Shown here: positions 14,213 through 22,695 of the stretch, in pieces
Layout of the letters: each line of letters begins with the position of its first letter
How positions within the stretch are numbered: position 1 is the stretch's first letter
Assembly: GCA_022823305.1 (NCBI GenBank)
Contig: JAJDXK010000051.1
Span: 1 to 64,000, forward strand
Direction: 5' to 3'
Length of the DNA: 64,000 bases
Source: Alphaproteobacteria bacterium
GTDB lineage: Bacteria > Pseudomonadota > Alphaproteobacteria > UBA828
Position numbers and translations under genes: made by a program
The notes under the pieces: model-generated
Seen by the model: only the letters and a program-made list of their open reading frames with translations
The model's database searches: none
Told to the model about the DNA's origin: nothing

Positions 14213-16261
14213 GTGGGACTGAGGATCGCGATCGATACCGGCGGCACCTTCACCGACGTCGTCGCCATCGACGAGGCGGACGGCAGCCGCTATGCGCTGA
14301 AGACGCCGAGCACGCCGGCCGACCCCAGCATCGGCCTGCTCGACGGCGTCCGCAAGGCGGCCGAGGCGGCGGAGCAGGGCGAAGGCGCCGTCGCCCGCCT
14401 GCTGCACGGCTCGACCACGGCGACCAACGCCGTCCTGCAGCACCAGTTCGACGGGCTCGGCCTGATCGTGACCGAGGGCTTCCGCCACGTCATCGAGATC
14501 GCGCGCCAGTCGGTGCCCGACGGCTACGGCAACTCCTTCTTCTGGGTGAAGCCGCCGCGCCTCGTGCCCTTGCACCTGGTGCGCGAGGTGAAGGGCCGCA
14601 TGACCCACCGGGGCGAGGAGCTGGAGCCGCTGGACGAGCAGGCGCTGGTCGAGGCCGCAGGCGAGCTCGCCCGGCGCGGCGTGCGCTGCATCGCCGTCTG
14701 CTTCCTGCACGCCTACGCCAACGACGACCACGAGCGCCGCGCGGGCGACCTCATCGCCAGGCACCATCCCGAGCTCTTCGTCTCGCTCTCGTCCGTGGTG
14801 CTGCCCGAGTACCGCGAGTACGAGCGCGCCATGACCACGCTCATCGACGTACTGGTGAAGCCCTACTGCCAGACCTACCTGCGCACCGCGGCCGAGCGCA
14901 TCGGCGCGGGCGAGGGCGGCGCGCCCTTCCTCATCATGCAGTCGAACGGCGGCGTCGTGCGCCACGCGACCGCCGGCGAGCGGCCCGTGACCATGCTGCT
15001 CTCGGGCCCGGCCGCAGGCGTGCTCGGGGCCGTCCACATGGCCCGGCTCGCGGGCTTCGAGGACGTGCTCACCCTCGATGTCGGCGGCACGTCCACCGAC
15101 ATCTCGCTGGTGGAAGGGCTCAAGCCCCAGCTCACCAGCCAGTCGCTGGTGGAGCACTATCCGGTCAAGACGCCGATGCTCGACATCGCGACCGTGGGCG
15201 CCGGCGGCGGCTCGCTGGCGTGGATCGACGACTACGGCGCGCTCAAGGTGGGGCCGGAGAGCGCGGGCGCCGACCCCGGCCCGATCTGCTACGGCCGCGG
15301 CGGCACCCGGCCCACGGTCACCGACGCGGCCCTGGTGCTGGGCCGCCTGCCGGGCCAGCTTATCGGCGGGGAGCTCGCCCTCGATGCAGGCGCAGCGCGC
15401 GATGCCTTCGCCCGCCTCGGCGCCCGCTTCGACCTCAGCCCGGAGGAGACCGCCGCCGGCGTCTTCGAGATCGCCGCGGCCAATCAGGTCCACGGCATCC
15501 GCCAGGTCACCACCAGCCGGGGGCGGGAGCCGGGCCGCTACGTGCTCGCGGCCTTCGGCGGCGCGGGCGGCATGTTCGCGGCCGAGGTGGCGGCGTTTCT
15601 CGCCATCGGGCGCATCCTCTCGCCGCCCGACCCGGGCAACCTTTCGGCCTTCGGCCTGCACGTCTCCGACATCAAGCGCGACTACGTGCGCACCCTGGTG
15701 CGCCAGCAGGCGAACGCGGACGCGGGCGAGATCGACGGCGCCTGGCAGGAGCTGGAGCGCATCGGCAAGGCCGAGGTGATGGCCGAGGGCGTGGCGGCCG
15801 AGCGCATCCGGCTCAGGCGCAGCGCCGACGTGCGCTACGTCGGCGAGGGCCACGAGGTCCCGGTCGAGATCCCGCCTGGCACGGAGGGCGTTGCGGCGGT
15901 GGAGACCATGTGGTCCGCCTTCCACCGGGTGCACTTCGACGCCTTCGGCTTCGACTACGAGGGCCGCCAGGACGTGGAGGCGGTGAACCTGCGGGTCCAG
16001 GTAACCGGCCAGGTCGACCGGCCTGCGGCGCACGAGGTCGCCCAAGGCGGCGCAGCCGCGCCGGTCTCCTCCCGCCCGGTCTACTGGCGGGAATCCGGCT
16101 GGGTCGACTGCCCGATCTTCCGCCGCGAGGACCTGGGCGCGGGAGAGCGGCTCGACGGGCCGCTCATCGTGGAGGAATATGGCTCGACCGTGGTGGTGCC
16201 TGCGGGCTGGGGGCTCGCCTGCGACCGCTACGGCAACTTGGTCATGGAGAAGGCGCGATGA
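14213..16261 (+). CDS. hyuA: Hydantoinase/oxoprolinase subunit A (ATP-binding)
   Basis: A 682-residue HyuA-type subunit with a GTG start (VGLRIAIDTGGTFTDVV). The actin-like ATP-binding motifs are the N-terminal IDTGGTFTDVVAID and the internal LDVGGTSTDISLVEG, with GAGGGSLAWID after it. It uses ATP to phosphorylate a cyclic amide (hydantoin, N-methylhydantoin, 5-oxoproline) or, in acetone carboxylase relatives, a ketone and bicarbonate. Length is normal for separate HyuA. It overlaps the following HyuB by four bases (ATGA), so the two are made as a stoichiometric pair. The upstream HyuB-like gene at 9252 has no HyuA of its own here. Confidence 0.9.
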   Translation: MGLRIAIDTGGTFTDVVAIDEADGSRYALKTPSTPADPSIGLLDGVRKAAEAAEQGEGAVARLLHGSTTATNAVLQHQFDGLGLIVTEGFRHVIEIARQSVPDGYGNSFFWVKPPRLVPLHLVREVKGRMTHRGEELEPLDEQALVEAAGELARRGVRCIAVCFLHAYANDDHERRAGDLIARHHPELFVSLSSVVLPEYREYERAMTTLIDVLVKPYCQTYLRTAAERIGAGEGGAPFLIMQSNGGVVRHATAGERPVTMLLSGPAAGVLGAVHMARLAGFEDVLTLDVGGTSTDISLVEGLKPQLTSQSLVEHYPVKTPMLDIATVGAGGGSLAWIDDYGALKVGPESAGADPGPICYGRGGTRPTVTDAALVLGRLPGQLIGGELALDAGAARDAFARLGARFDLSPEETAAGVFEIAAANQVHGIRQVTTSRGREPGRYVLAAFGGAGGMFAAEVAAFLAIGRILSPPDPGNLSAFGLHVSDIKRDYVRTLVRQQANADAGEIDGAWQELERIGKAEVMAEGVAAERIRLRRSADVRYVGEGHEVPVEIPPGTEGVAAVETMWSAFHRVHFDAFGFDYEGRQDVEAVNLRVQVTGQVDRPAAHEVAQGGAAAPVSSRPVYWRESGWVDCPIFRREDLGAGERLDGPLIVEEYGSTVVVPAGWGLACDRYGNLVMEKAR

Positions 16262-18171
16262 CGAAGATGGACAAGGCAGGCCTGGGACCGATCGAGCTCG
16301 AGGTCATCGCCGGCGCCGTCCGCTCGGCCGAGCTCGAGATCGAGGCGGCGGTGGAGCGCACCGCGCGCTCGCCCATGATCCGCGACCAGCACGACTACCG
16401 CGTGGCGCTCTTCGACGCCAAGGGCCGCAAGCTCACCGGGCGCTCCTACTCCGCCCTGGTGGAGCCGGTGTTCGAGTACTTCGGCGCCGACGACATCAAC
16501 GAGGGCGATGTCTTCTTCTGGAACGACCCCTACAACAGCGCGGGCGGCATCGGCCACGTGCCCGACCTCTGCACCACCATCCCGGTCTTCCACGAGGGCC
16601 GGCTGGTCGGCTTCAGCCAGGTCTTCGGCCATCACGACGACGTCGGCGGCTCGGTGCCCGGCAGCCTGCCGGTGCACGCCACCGACATGTGGTCCGAGGG
16701 CCTGGTGGTTCCGCCCATCAAGCTCTACGAGCGGGGCGTGCTGAACAAGGCGGCCTACGCCATCATCGGCCGCAACTCGCGCCTCGCCGACCATCTGGAG
16801 GGCGACATCGACGCTGAGATCGGCGCCGCCCGGCTGGGGTCGAGCCGCGTCGTCGCCATGGCGGAGCGCTACGGCGCCGACGTGCTGGAGGCCGCCTTCG
16901 ACGCCATCGTCGAGAACTGCGCCGAGACGCTGCGGCGCGAGCTGCTGCCCAAGATTGCCGACGGCGTCTACCACTGGGAAGACTACATCGAGAACGACGG
17001 CGTCGATGCGCCGCGCCTGCACGCGCTCCGGCTCACCATGACCAAGACGCCGGAGAAGATCACCCTCGACTTCAGCGGCACCGACCCGGAGACCAAGGGC
17101 CCGATCAACTGGCCCATCGACTATTCCGAGGGCCGCTTCGTCCGCAAGTGGATGGCACCGGTGCTGCGCTCGCTCGCGGACACGCCCGAGCGCGCCGCCG
17201 AGATCGACATGAACGAGGGCGTGCTCGACGTGATCGACGTGGTCTTCCCCGGCAAGGGCACGCTGGTGACGCCCACCTTCGGCCGGCCCACGGGCATGCG
17301 CTTCTTCATCCTGCTGCGCGCGCTAGGCGTCTTCGCCGCCTGCCTCTCCAAGGCCACCGGCGGGCGCATGCCGGCGGACCACGAGACCATCCGCATCTGG
17401 GGGCTGCACGGCAACGCGGCGGACGGCGACTTCTACCTCTTCCGCGAGGTGCTGGGCGGCGGCGGACCGGGCCGGCCCTGGGCCGACGGCAGCGACGTGG
17501 TGCACATCGTCCCCAACTCGCGCAACCTGCCGGCTGAGTTCTCGGAGACGCGCTATCCCATCCGCATCGAGCGCTTGGGGCTGAACCAGGACTCCGGCGG
17601 CGCCGGCTACCGGCGCGGCGGGCTCGGCTACGACAAGCGGGTGCGCGTGCTTGAGGCCTCGACGCTATTGTCCAACGCCGACCGCGCCATGCTGAACACC
17701 TACGGCGTCAACGGCGGCGGACCCGGCGCGCCCTATGCCATCTCGGTCGAAGATCCCGCGGGCGACGTGCGCGAGGTCGCCGGCATGGCCGACGGCATCG
17801 AGGTGAAAGCGGGCTCGGTGGTGCGCATCGTCACCACCGGGGGCGGCGGCTGGGGCGATGCGCTCAGGCGCGAGCCCGCGCTGGTCTGCCGCGACGTAGA
17901 GAGCGGCCTGGTCTCGGCCGACGCGGCGCGCGAGCGCTACGGCGTGGTCCTTGCCTGCGAGGACGGGGCCTGGAGGGTCGACGGCGCGGCGACCCGCAAT
18001 CTCAGGGCCGGGATGGCGGCGCGGCGCGGGCCGCTGCCCCTCTTCGACCGCGGCCCCTACTTCGAGGCGCGCAAGGCCGAGGGCGGCATCGCCTGGCCCG
18101 AGGGCTGGCAGGACCCCGACGCGGCGTGGCGGGCGGAGCCCGTCGAAGCCACCATGGACGCGGCGGAATGA
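16258..18171 (+). CDS. hyuB: Hydantoinase/oxoprolinase subunit B
   Basis: A 637-residue HyuB-type subunit starting at ATG 16258 (MTKMDKAGLGPIELEVIAGA). Conserved features are NEGDVFFWNDPYNSAGGIGHVPD, HHDDVGGSVPGSLPV, and the glycine-rich NQDSGGAGYRRGGLGYDKR with GGGGWGDALRREP. It forms the ring-opening or carboxylating subunit with HyuA. Unlike the 9252 homologue it has no Cys-rich tail and ends near the standard family length. Having two divergent HyuB paralogues and one HyuA in one operon is unusual. The amidohydrolase begins 34 bases later. Confidence 0.9.
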   Translation: MTKMDKAGLGPIELEVIAGAVRSAELEIEAAVERTARSPMIRDQHDYRVALFDAKGRKLTGRSYSALVEPVFEYFGADDINEGDVFFWNDPYNSAGGIGHVPDLCTTIPVFHEGRLVGFSQVFGHHDDVGGSVPGSLPVHATDMWSEGLVVPPIKLYERGVLNKAAYAIIGRNSRLADHLEGDIDAEIGAARLGSSRVVAMAERYGADVLEAAFDAIVENCAETLRRELLPKIADGVYHWEDYIENDGVDAPRLHALRLTMTKTPEKITLDFSGTDPETKGPINWPIDYSEGRFVRKWMAPVLRSLADTPERAAEIDMNEGVLDVIDVVFPGKGTLVTPTFGRPTGMRFFILLRALGVFAACLSKATGGRMPADHETIRIWGLHGNAADGDFYLFREVLGGGGPGRPWADGSDVVHIVPNSRNLPAEFSETRYPIRIERLGLNQDSGGAGYRRGGLGYDKRVRVLEASTLLSNADRAMLNTYGVNGGGPGAPYAISVEDPAGDVREVAGMADGIEVKAGSVVRIVTTGGGGWGDALRREPALVCRDVESGLVSADAARERYGVVLACEDGAWRVDGAATRNLRAGMAARRGPLPLFDRGPYFEARKAEGGIAWPEGWQDPDAAWRAEPVEATMDAAE

Positions 18172-18205
18172 GCCCGCGAAGGCGGCCGATGACGGCGGAG
18201 GAAGC

Positions 18206-19459
18206 ATGAGCGACGCAGCGCCCGGCCCGGACTGGGACCTTCTCATCCACGACGCGGGGCGCCTCGACGAGGTGGAGCCGGTCTCCATCGGCATCCGCGG
18301 CGGGCGGATCGAGGCCGTAGCGCCGTCGCTCGAGGGGACGGCGGCCGAGCGTATCGACGCGCGCGGCGGGCTGGTCACGCCCTCCTTCGTCGATCCCCAC
18401 TTCCACATCGACAAGGTGCTGAGCCGCGACCTGCTCGGCGCGCTCGGGCCGCAGGAGGCCTTCGACCGCGCCCGCGAGGTCAAGACCCGGTTCACCGTCG
18501 CCGACGTGGAGGAGCGCGCGAGCCAGGCGCTGCGGCTCGCCGCGGCCCACGGCATCGGCCGCCTGCACGCTCAGATCGACGTGGACTTCGCCACCCGGCT
18601 GGTCTCCTTCGAGGGCGTCATGCGCGCGCGCGACCGCTTCGCCGGCGTCGTCGACGTCACCCTCGCCGCCTTCCCGCAGGAGGGAATCGTGGCGGACAAG
18701 GAGGCGCCGGCACTGCTGCGCGAGGCCCTCGAGATGGGTGCCGCCGCGGTGGGCGGCCTGCCGGAGGTGGAGGCCTCGGTCGCGGACCAGCGCACCCATG
18801 TCGACACCTGTCTCGAGCTTGCCGCCGAGTTCGGCGTGCCGGTGGAGATGCACGCCGACTACATGGACCGGGCCGAGCTCAAGACCCTGGAGATGCTGGC
18901 CGACGCCACCGTCGCCCACGGCATGCAGGGCCGGGTCGTCGGCAGCCACTGCAACGCGCTCGCAGTCTACCCCGACGACGAGGCCGGGCGCGTCATCGAC
19001 AAGGTGCTGGCCGCCGACATGGCGATCACGGTGCTGCCCATCGCCAATCTCCAGATGCTGGGCGGCGATGGCCGCACGCCCCGGAATCGGGGCTCGTCGC
19101 GGGTGAAGGAGCTGCTGGATGCCGGCGTCAACGTCGCCGCAGGCGCCGACAACATGTACGACATCTGGTACCGCTTCAACCGGATGGACCCGGCGGAGCT
19201 CGCCTACATGACGGTGCACAGCGCAGGCATGCGCACCGACGAGGAGGTGCGCGAGGGCTTCGAGATGGTGACCACGCGGGCGGCGCGGATCATCGGCGCG
19301 CCCGTGCCCGCCGTCGCCGCCGGCTCGGCCGCCGATCTGGTGGTGTTCGAGGCGACCTCGCTGGTCGACATCCTGCGCCGCCTGCCCGGCCGCCGCATCC
19401 ACATCAAGGGTGGCCGCCGGGTCGGCGGGGTGGAAGGCTCCTTCTGGAGCGCCGCCTGA
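18206..19459 (+). CDS. Amidohydrolase, cytosine-deaminase (CodA)-like, with altered catalytic site
   Basis: A 417-residue TIM-barrel amidohydrolase. ATG 18206 follows GGCGGAGGAAGC. Metal ligands are H65 and H67 (DPHFHIDK), H216 (EMHADYMD), H248 (GSHCNAL) and D315 (AGADNMYD). CodA has HVDE at the third site, whose Glu shuttles protons; here that Glu is Tyr219. So this is a relative with a different substrate. Related enzymes act on cytosine, creatinine, isoguanine and N-alkylated triazines. After HyuAB, a creatinine deiminase-like role (creatinine to N-methylhydantoin) would make pathway sense, but this is inference. It is the last gene before the apr operator. Confidence 0.8.
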   Translation: MSDAAPGPDWDLLIHDAGRLDEVEPVSIGIRGGRIEAVAPSLEGTAAERIDARGGLVTPSFVDPHFHIDKVLSRDLLGALGPQEAFDRAREVKTRFTVADVEERASQALRLAAAHGIGRLHAQIDVDFATRLVSFEGVMRARDRFAGVVDVTLAAFPQEGIVADKEAPALLREALEMGAAAVGGLPEVEASVADQRTHVDTCLELAAEFGVPVEMHADYMDRAELKTLEMLADATVAHGMQGRVVGSHCNALAVYPDDEAGRVIDKVLAADMAITVLPIANLQMLGGDGRTPRNRGSSRVKELLDAGVNVAAGADNMYDIWYRFNRMDPAELAYMTVHSAGMRTDEEVREGFEMVTTRAARIIGAPVPAVAAGSAADLVVFEATSLVDILRRLPGRRIHIKGGRRVGGVEGSFWSAA

Positions 19460-19494
19460 GCACGGTCTCCGGCCGTGCCCGTTTCTTACGCAGA

Positions 19495-19508
19495 TGTAAC
19501 CGGTTACA
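19495..19508. promoter_or_regulatory. Perfect 14-bp palindrome (operator candidate) upstream of aprM
   Basis: TGTAACCGGTTACA is exactly self-complementary, with a central CG. It lies 32 bases before the aprM GTG, in the 80-bp gap between the amidohydrolase and aprM. The TGTAA-x-CG-x-TTACA form matches operators of LacI/GalR-type regulators. Its position fits repression of aprMBA-sat. No regulator gene is adjacent. Confidence 0.55.
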
Positions 19509-19539
19509 ATCCCCGGCACTCCGACATTGAGGGAAACGC

Positions 19540-20325
19540 GTGTTCACCACTAATCCCTTCGCCGCGCTGACGACGACCCTTCCGTCCGATGCCATCCAGA
19601 TTTACGTCGGCGTCATGATCGCGCTGGTGGTGTGCGGCACCCTCTTCGACGTCTGGCACAAGGGCAGCGCCGCCTACTTCTTCGACAGCTGGCGGCGCTC
19701 GAGGAACAAGGGCACGCGGCAGGTCGGCGGCGGGCAGGTGCTGGGGCTCGCGATCCGAACCGTGCTGGTGGAAGTCGCGACGTCGGCCGAATTCGGCCTG
19801 GGCCGCCGCCGGGCCGCTCACCTGCTGACGATGTACGGCTTCCTGCTCTACGTCGCGACCACCGTCGTCATGGTGTTCTGCTATGCGACGCCCGACAGCG
19901 CGACGCCCGCCGTCCTGCCCCAGCTCTGGATCGCCGGCGCCCTGCTGGTCTGCCTCGGCGGCTACTGGTTCTGGTTCTTCATCCGGGTCGACGTGGCGGC
20001 CGAGGGCAACTCGCCCTTTCGTATCGTGCGTGCCGACCTCTTCGTCCTCTCGCTTCTCGCCAGCGCTTCGCTGGGGCTGATCTGGGCCGCCCTGCAGTCG
20101 GTCGAGAGCTGGGGCGCGAACATCGTCCTCGGCCTCTACCTCATCGCCACCACGGTGCTCTTCGGATCCGTCCCTTGGTCCAAGTTCTCGCACATGTTCT
20201 TCAAGCCTGCGGCGGCCTTCGAGAAGCGGGTGTCCGAGGCGACGGGTTCGAGGAGCAACCTGCCGGCCCCCGCCGACGAGCCCGAGACCTTCGGCAGCGC
20301 CCGCGAAAGGCCCCGCCACTACTGA
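19540..20325 (+). CDS. aprM: AprM-like membrane anchor of APS reductase
   Basis: A 261-residue integral membrane protein (GTG start). About five hydrophobic segments are visible: near residues 18-38 (IQIYVGVMIALVVCGTLF), 90-115, 125-150 (LPQLWIAGALLVCLGGYW), 165-188 and 195-215. The C-terminus is polar and cytoplasmic in character (SRSNLPAPADEPETFG). In sulfur oxidisers AprM precedes aprBA and is thought to pass electrons from APS reductase into the quinone pool, replacing QmoABC. Identification rests mainly on position directly before aprB and aprA (36-bp gap) and topology; sequence recognition is moderate. Confidence 0.75.
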   Translation: MFTTNPFAALTTTLPSDAIQIYVGVMIALVVCGTLFDVWHKGSAAYFFDSWRRSRNKGTRQVGGGQVLGLAIRTVLVEVATSAEFGLGRRRAAHLLTMYGFLLYVATTVVMVFCYATPDSATPAVLPQLWIAGALLVCLGGYWFWFFIRVDVAAEGNSPFRIVRADLFVLSLLASASLGLIWAALQSVESWGANIVLGLYLIATTVLFGSVPWSKFSHMFFKPAAAFEKRVSEATGSRSNLPAPADEPETFGSARERPRHY

Positions 20326-20361
20326 CCGGCCCGAATTCGCCAGAGGAGACAACGGAGCCAC

Positions 20362-20823
20362 ATGCCGACATTCGTCTACATGACCCGCTGCGACGGCTGC
20401 GGATACTGCGTCGATATCTGCCCCTCCGACATCATGCACATCGATAAGACCTACCGGCGCGCCTACAACATCGAGCCCAACATGTGCTGGGAGTGCTACT
20501 CCTGCGTGAAGGCGTGTCCGCAGAATGCCATCGACTGCCGCGGCTACGCCGATTTCGCGCCCATGGGCCACAGCGTGCGCACGCTGAGGGAAGAGGCGAA
20601 AGGCACCATCTCCTGGAAGATCAAGTTCCGCGACGGCACGGAGAAGGATTTCGTTTCGCCGATCCGGACCACGCCCTGGGGGTCGATCAGGGCGCCGGCC
20701 GACTACGACGCACCCACGGCGCAAGCGATGAAATCCCAGGAGCTCGCGCACGAGCCGGACGCCCTCAACATCGCGGCGCTGCCCGCGCTCGCGCCGGACC
20801 GCTTCAGGGAGGGAGCCCTCTAG
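20362..20823 (+). CDS. aprB: Adenylylsulfate (APS) reductase beta subunit, 2x[4Fe-4S] ferredoxin
   Basis: A 153-residue iron-sulfur subunit. Two 4Fe-4S binding sets are visible. Cys10, 13, 16 and 20 are in MTRCDGCGYCVDICPSD; Cys42, 45, 48 and 52 are in MCWECYSCVKACPQNAIDC. The following beta-sheet extension (GTISWKIKFRDGTEKDF, SPIRTTPWGSI) and C-terminal arm are those of AprB. It relays electrons between the FAD of AprA and the membrane partner. Its TAG overlaps the GTG of aprA by one base. Confidence 0.95.
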   Translation: MPTFVYMTRCDGCGYCVDICPSDIMHIDKTYRRAYNIEPNMCWECYSCVKACPQNAIDCRGYADFAPMGHSVRTLREEAKGTISWKIKFRDGTEKDFVSPIRTTPWGSIRAPADYDAPTAQAMKSQELAHEPDALNIAALPALAPDRFREGAL

Positions 20824-22667
20824 TGGGTCTGTTCTCGCGCCGCAAGACGGTCTTCGTGGACGCGGACATCCTGGTCGTCGGCGGCGGCATGGCCGGCTGC
20901 GGGGCGACCTACGAAGCGGGCTACTGGGGGCGCGACCTGAAGGTGGTCTGTGTCGAGAAGGCGAACATCGAGCGCAGCGGCGCCGTGGCCCAAGGCCTCT
21001 ATGCCATCAACTGCTACATGGGCATGCAGTGGGACGAGAACCGGCCCGAAGACCATGTCCGCTACGCTCGCAACGACCTCATGGGTCTGGTGCGGGAGGA
21101 TCTGGGCTACGACATCGCCCGCCACGTCGACTCCGCGGTGCACAAGTTCGAGGAGTGGGGCCTTCCCATCATGAAGGACCCGGAGACCGGGCGCTATCAG
21201 CGCGAAGGTAAGTGGCAGATCATGATCCACGGCGAGAGCTACAAGCCGATCGTCGCCGAGGCTGCCCGCAAGGCCGCGGCGCAAGTCTACAATCGGATCA
21301 TGGTGACCCACCTGCTGACGGACCGGACCAAGCCGGGCCGCGTCGCGGGCGCGGTCGGGTTCAACGTCCGAACCGGCGACTTCCACGTCTTCCGCGCGAA
21401 GGCGGTCATCGTCTGCGCCGGCGGCGCATCGCACATCTTCAAGCCGCGAGCGGTGGGCGAGGGCATGGGGCGAACCTGGTACGCCCCCTGGAGCAGCGCG
21501 TCGGCCTATGCGCTGCCGATCCTCGTCGGCGCCAAGATGACCCAGATGGAGAACCGGATCGTGCTGACCCGCTTCAAGGACGGCTACGGTCCGGTCGGCG
21601 CCTACTTCCTCCACCTCAAGACCTACACCGAGAACGCCTACGGGGAGGAGTACGAGTCCAGGTGGTACGACCACACCAAGGCGCTGGTGGGCGACTACAT
21701 CGACATGCATCCGGTGCCCACCTGCCTGCGCAACCACGCCCTGCTGGAGGAGATCAAGGCCGGCCGCGGCCCCATCCGCATGGTGACGAAGGAGGCCTTC
21801 GCCGATCCCCACAAGGAGCAGGTCGGCTGGGAGAACTTCCTGGGCATGACGATCGGGCAGGCGGTCGTCTGGGCGTCCCAGAACATCGATCCCAAGCACA
21901 CCAATCCGGAGCTGACCACGTCCGAGCCCTACGTCATGGGCTCGCACGCCACCTGCTCCGGCGCCTGGGCGAGCGGTCCGGAGGACTGCGCGCCGGCGGA
22001 CTACCAGTGGGGCTACAACCGGATGATGACCGTCGACGGCCTGTTCGGCGCCGGCGACACCATCGGCGGCTCCGCCCACAAGTTCTCGTCAGGCTCCTTC
22101 ACCGAGGGCCGCATCGCCGGAAAGGCGGCGGTCAACTACGTCAACGACCTCAAGAGCGAGCAGCCTCAGGTCAGCGAGAAGGAGTACGAGGAGCTCAGGA
22201 AGACCGTCTTCCAGCCGCTCGAGACCTACCGGGTGGGCCGCAACGAGATCGTCGCGGGAACGGTCTCGCCGAGCTACATGCTGCCGCTTCACGGCCTGCA
22301 GCGTCTCGAGAAGATCATGGACGAATACGTGGGCGGCATCAGCGCCCATTACACGACGAACGAGCCCATGCTGACTCGCGGGCTGGAGCTGCTCGGCATG
22401 CTGAAGGAGGACCTCGATCGTCTGGGCGCCGAAGACCTTCACCAGCTTCAGCGGGCGTGGGAGCTTCACCACCGGGTGCTCGCCTCGGAGGCCGTGACGC
22501 ATCACACGCTGTTCAGGACGGAAACGCGCTGGCCGGGATACTACTACCGGGGCGATCATCCCAAGCTGGACGACGCCGATTGGCACTGCTTCACGCTCTC
22601 TCGCTACGACCGGGAGGCCGGGGAATGGGCCATGGAGAAGGCCCCCGTCTACCACATCGTCGACTAG
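20823..22667 (+). CDS. aprA: Adenylylsulfate (APS) reductase alpha subunit, FAD-dependent
   Basis: A 614-residue flavoprotein of the fumarate-reductase fold, starting at GTG 20823. The dinucleotide motif is DILVVGGGMAGCGATYEA near residues 15-32. Family signatures include QGLYAINCYMGMQWDENRP, HVRYARNDLMGLVREDL, EEWGLPIMKDPETGRYQREG and IGGSAHKFSSGSFTEGR. The complex interconverts sulfite plus AMP with APS. With AprM and no qmo genes, and in an aerobic setting, the oxidative direction (sulfite to APS) is expected. Sat follows 28 bases later and completes the route to sulfate and ATP. Confidence 0.96.
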   Translation: MGLFSRRKTVFVDADILVVGGGMAGCGATYEAGYWGRDLKVVCVEKANIERSGAVAQGLYAINCYMGMQWDENRPEDHVRYARNDLMGLVREDLGYDIARHVDSAVHKFEEWGLPIMKDPETGRYQREGKWQIMIHGESYKPIVAEAARKAAAQVYNRIMVTHLLTDRTKPGRVAGAVGFNVRTGDFHVFRAKAVIVCAGGASHIFKPRAVGEGMGRTWYAPWSSASAYALPILVGAKMTQMENRIVLTRFKDGYGPVGAYFLHLKTYTENAYGEEYESRWYDHTKALVGDYIDMHPVPTCLRNHALLEEIKAGRGPIRMVTKEAFADPHKEQVGWENFLGMTIGQAVVWASQNIDPKHTNPELTTSEPYVMGSHATCSGAWASGPEDCAPADYQWGYNRMMTVDGLFGAGDTIGGSAHKFSSGSFTEGRIAGKAAVNYVNDLKSEQPQVSEKEYEELRKTVFQPLETYRVGRNEIVAGTVSPSYMLPLHGLQRLEKIMDEYVGGISAHYTTNEPMLTRGLELLGMLKEDLDRLGAEDLHQLQRAWELHHRVLASEAVTHHTLFRTETRWPGYYYRGDHPKLDDADWHCFTLSRYDREAGEWAMEKAPVYHIVD

Positions 22668-22695
22668 CCCCGACGTCCCGCCACGAGGACGCCCC

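Noticed and set aside
11563-14268. A 901-codon open frame on the minus strand, and many similar long antisense frames
   Set aside because: It lies opposite the clearly coding aminotransferase and M24 genes; long antisense frames are expected in very GC-rich coding DNA, and the translation is low-complexity with no motif.
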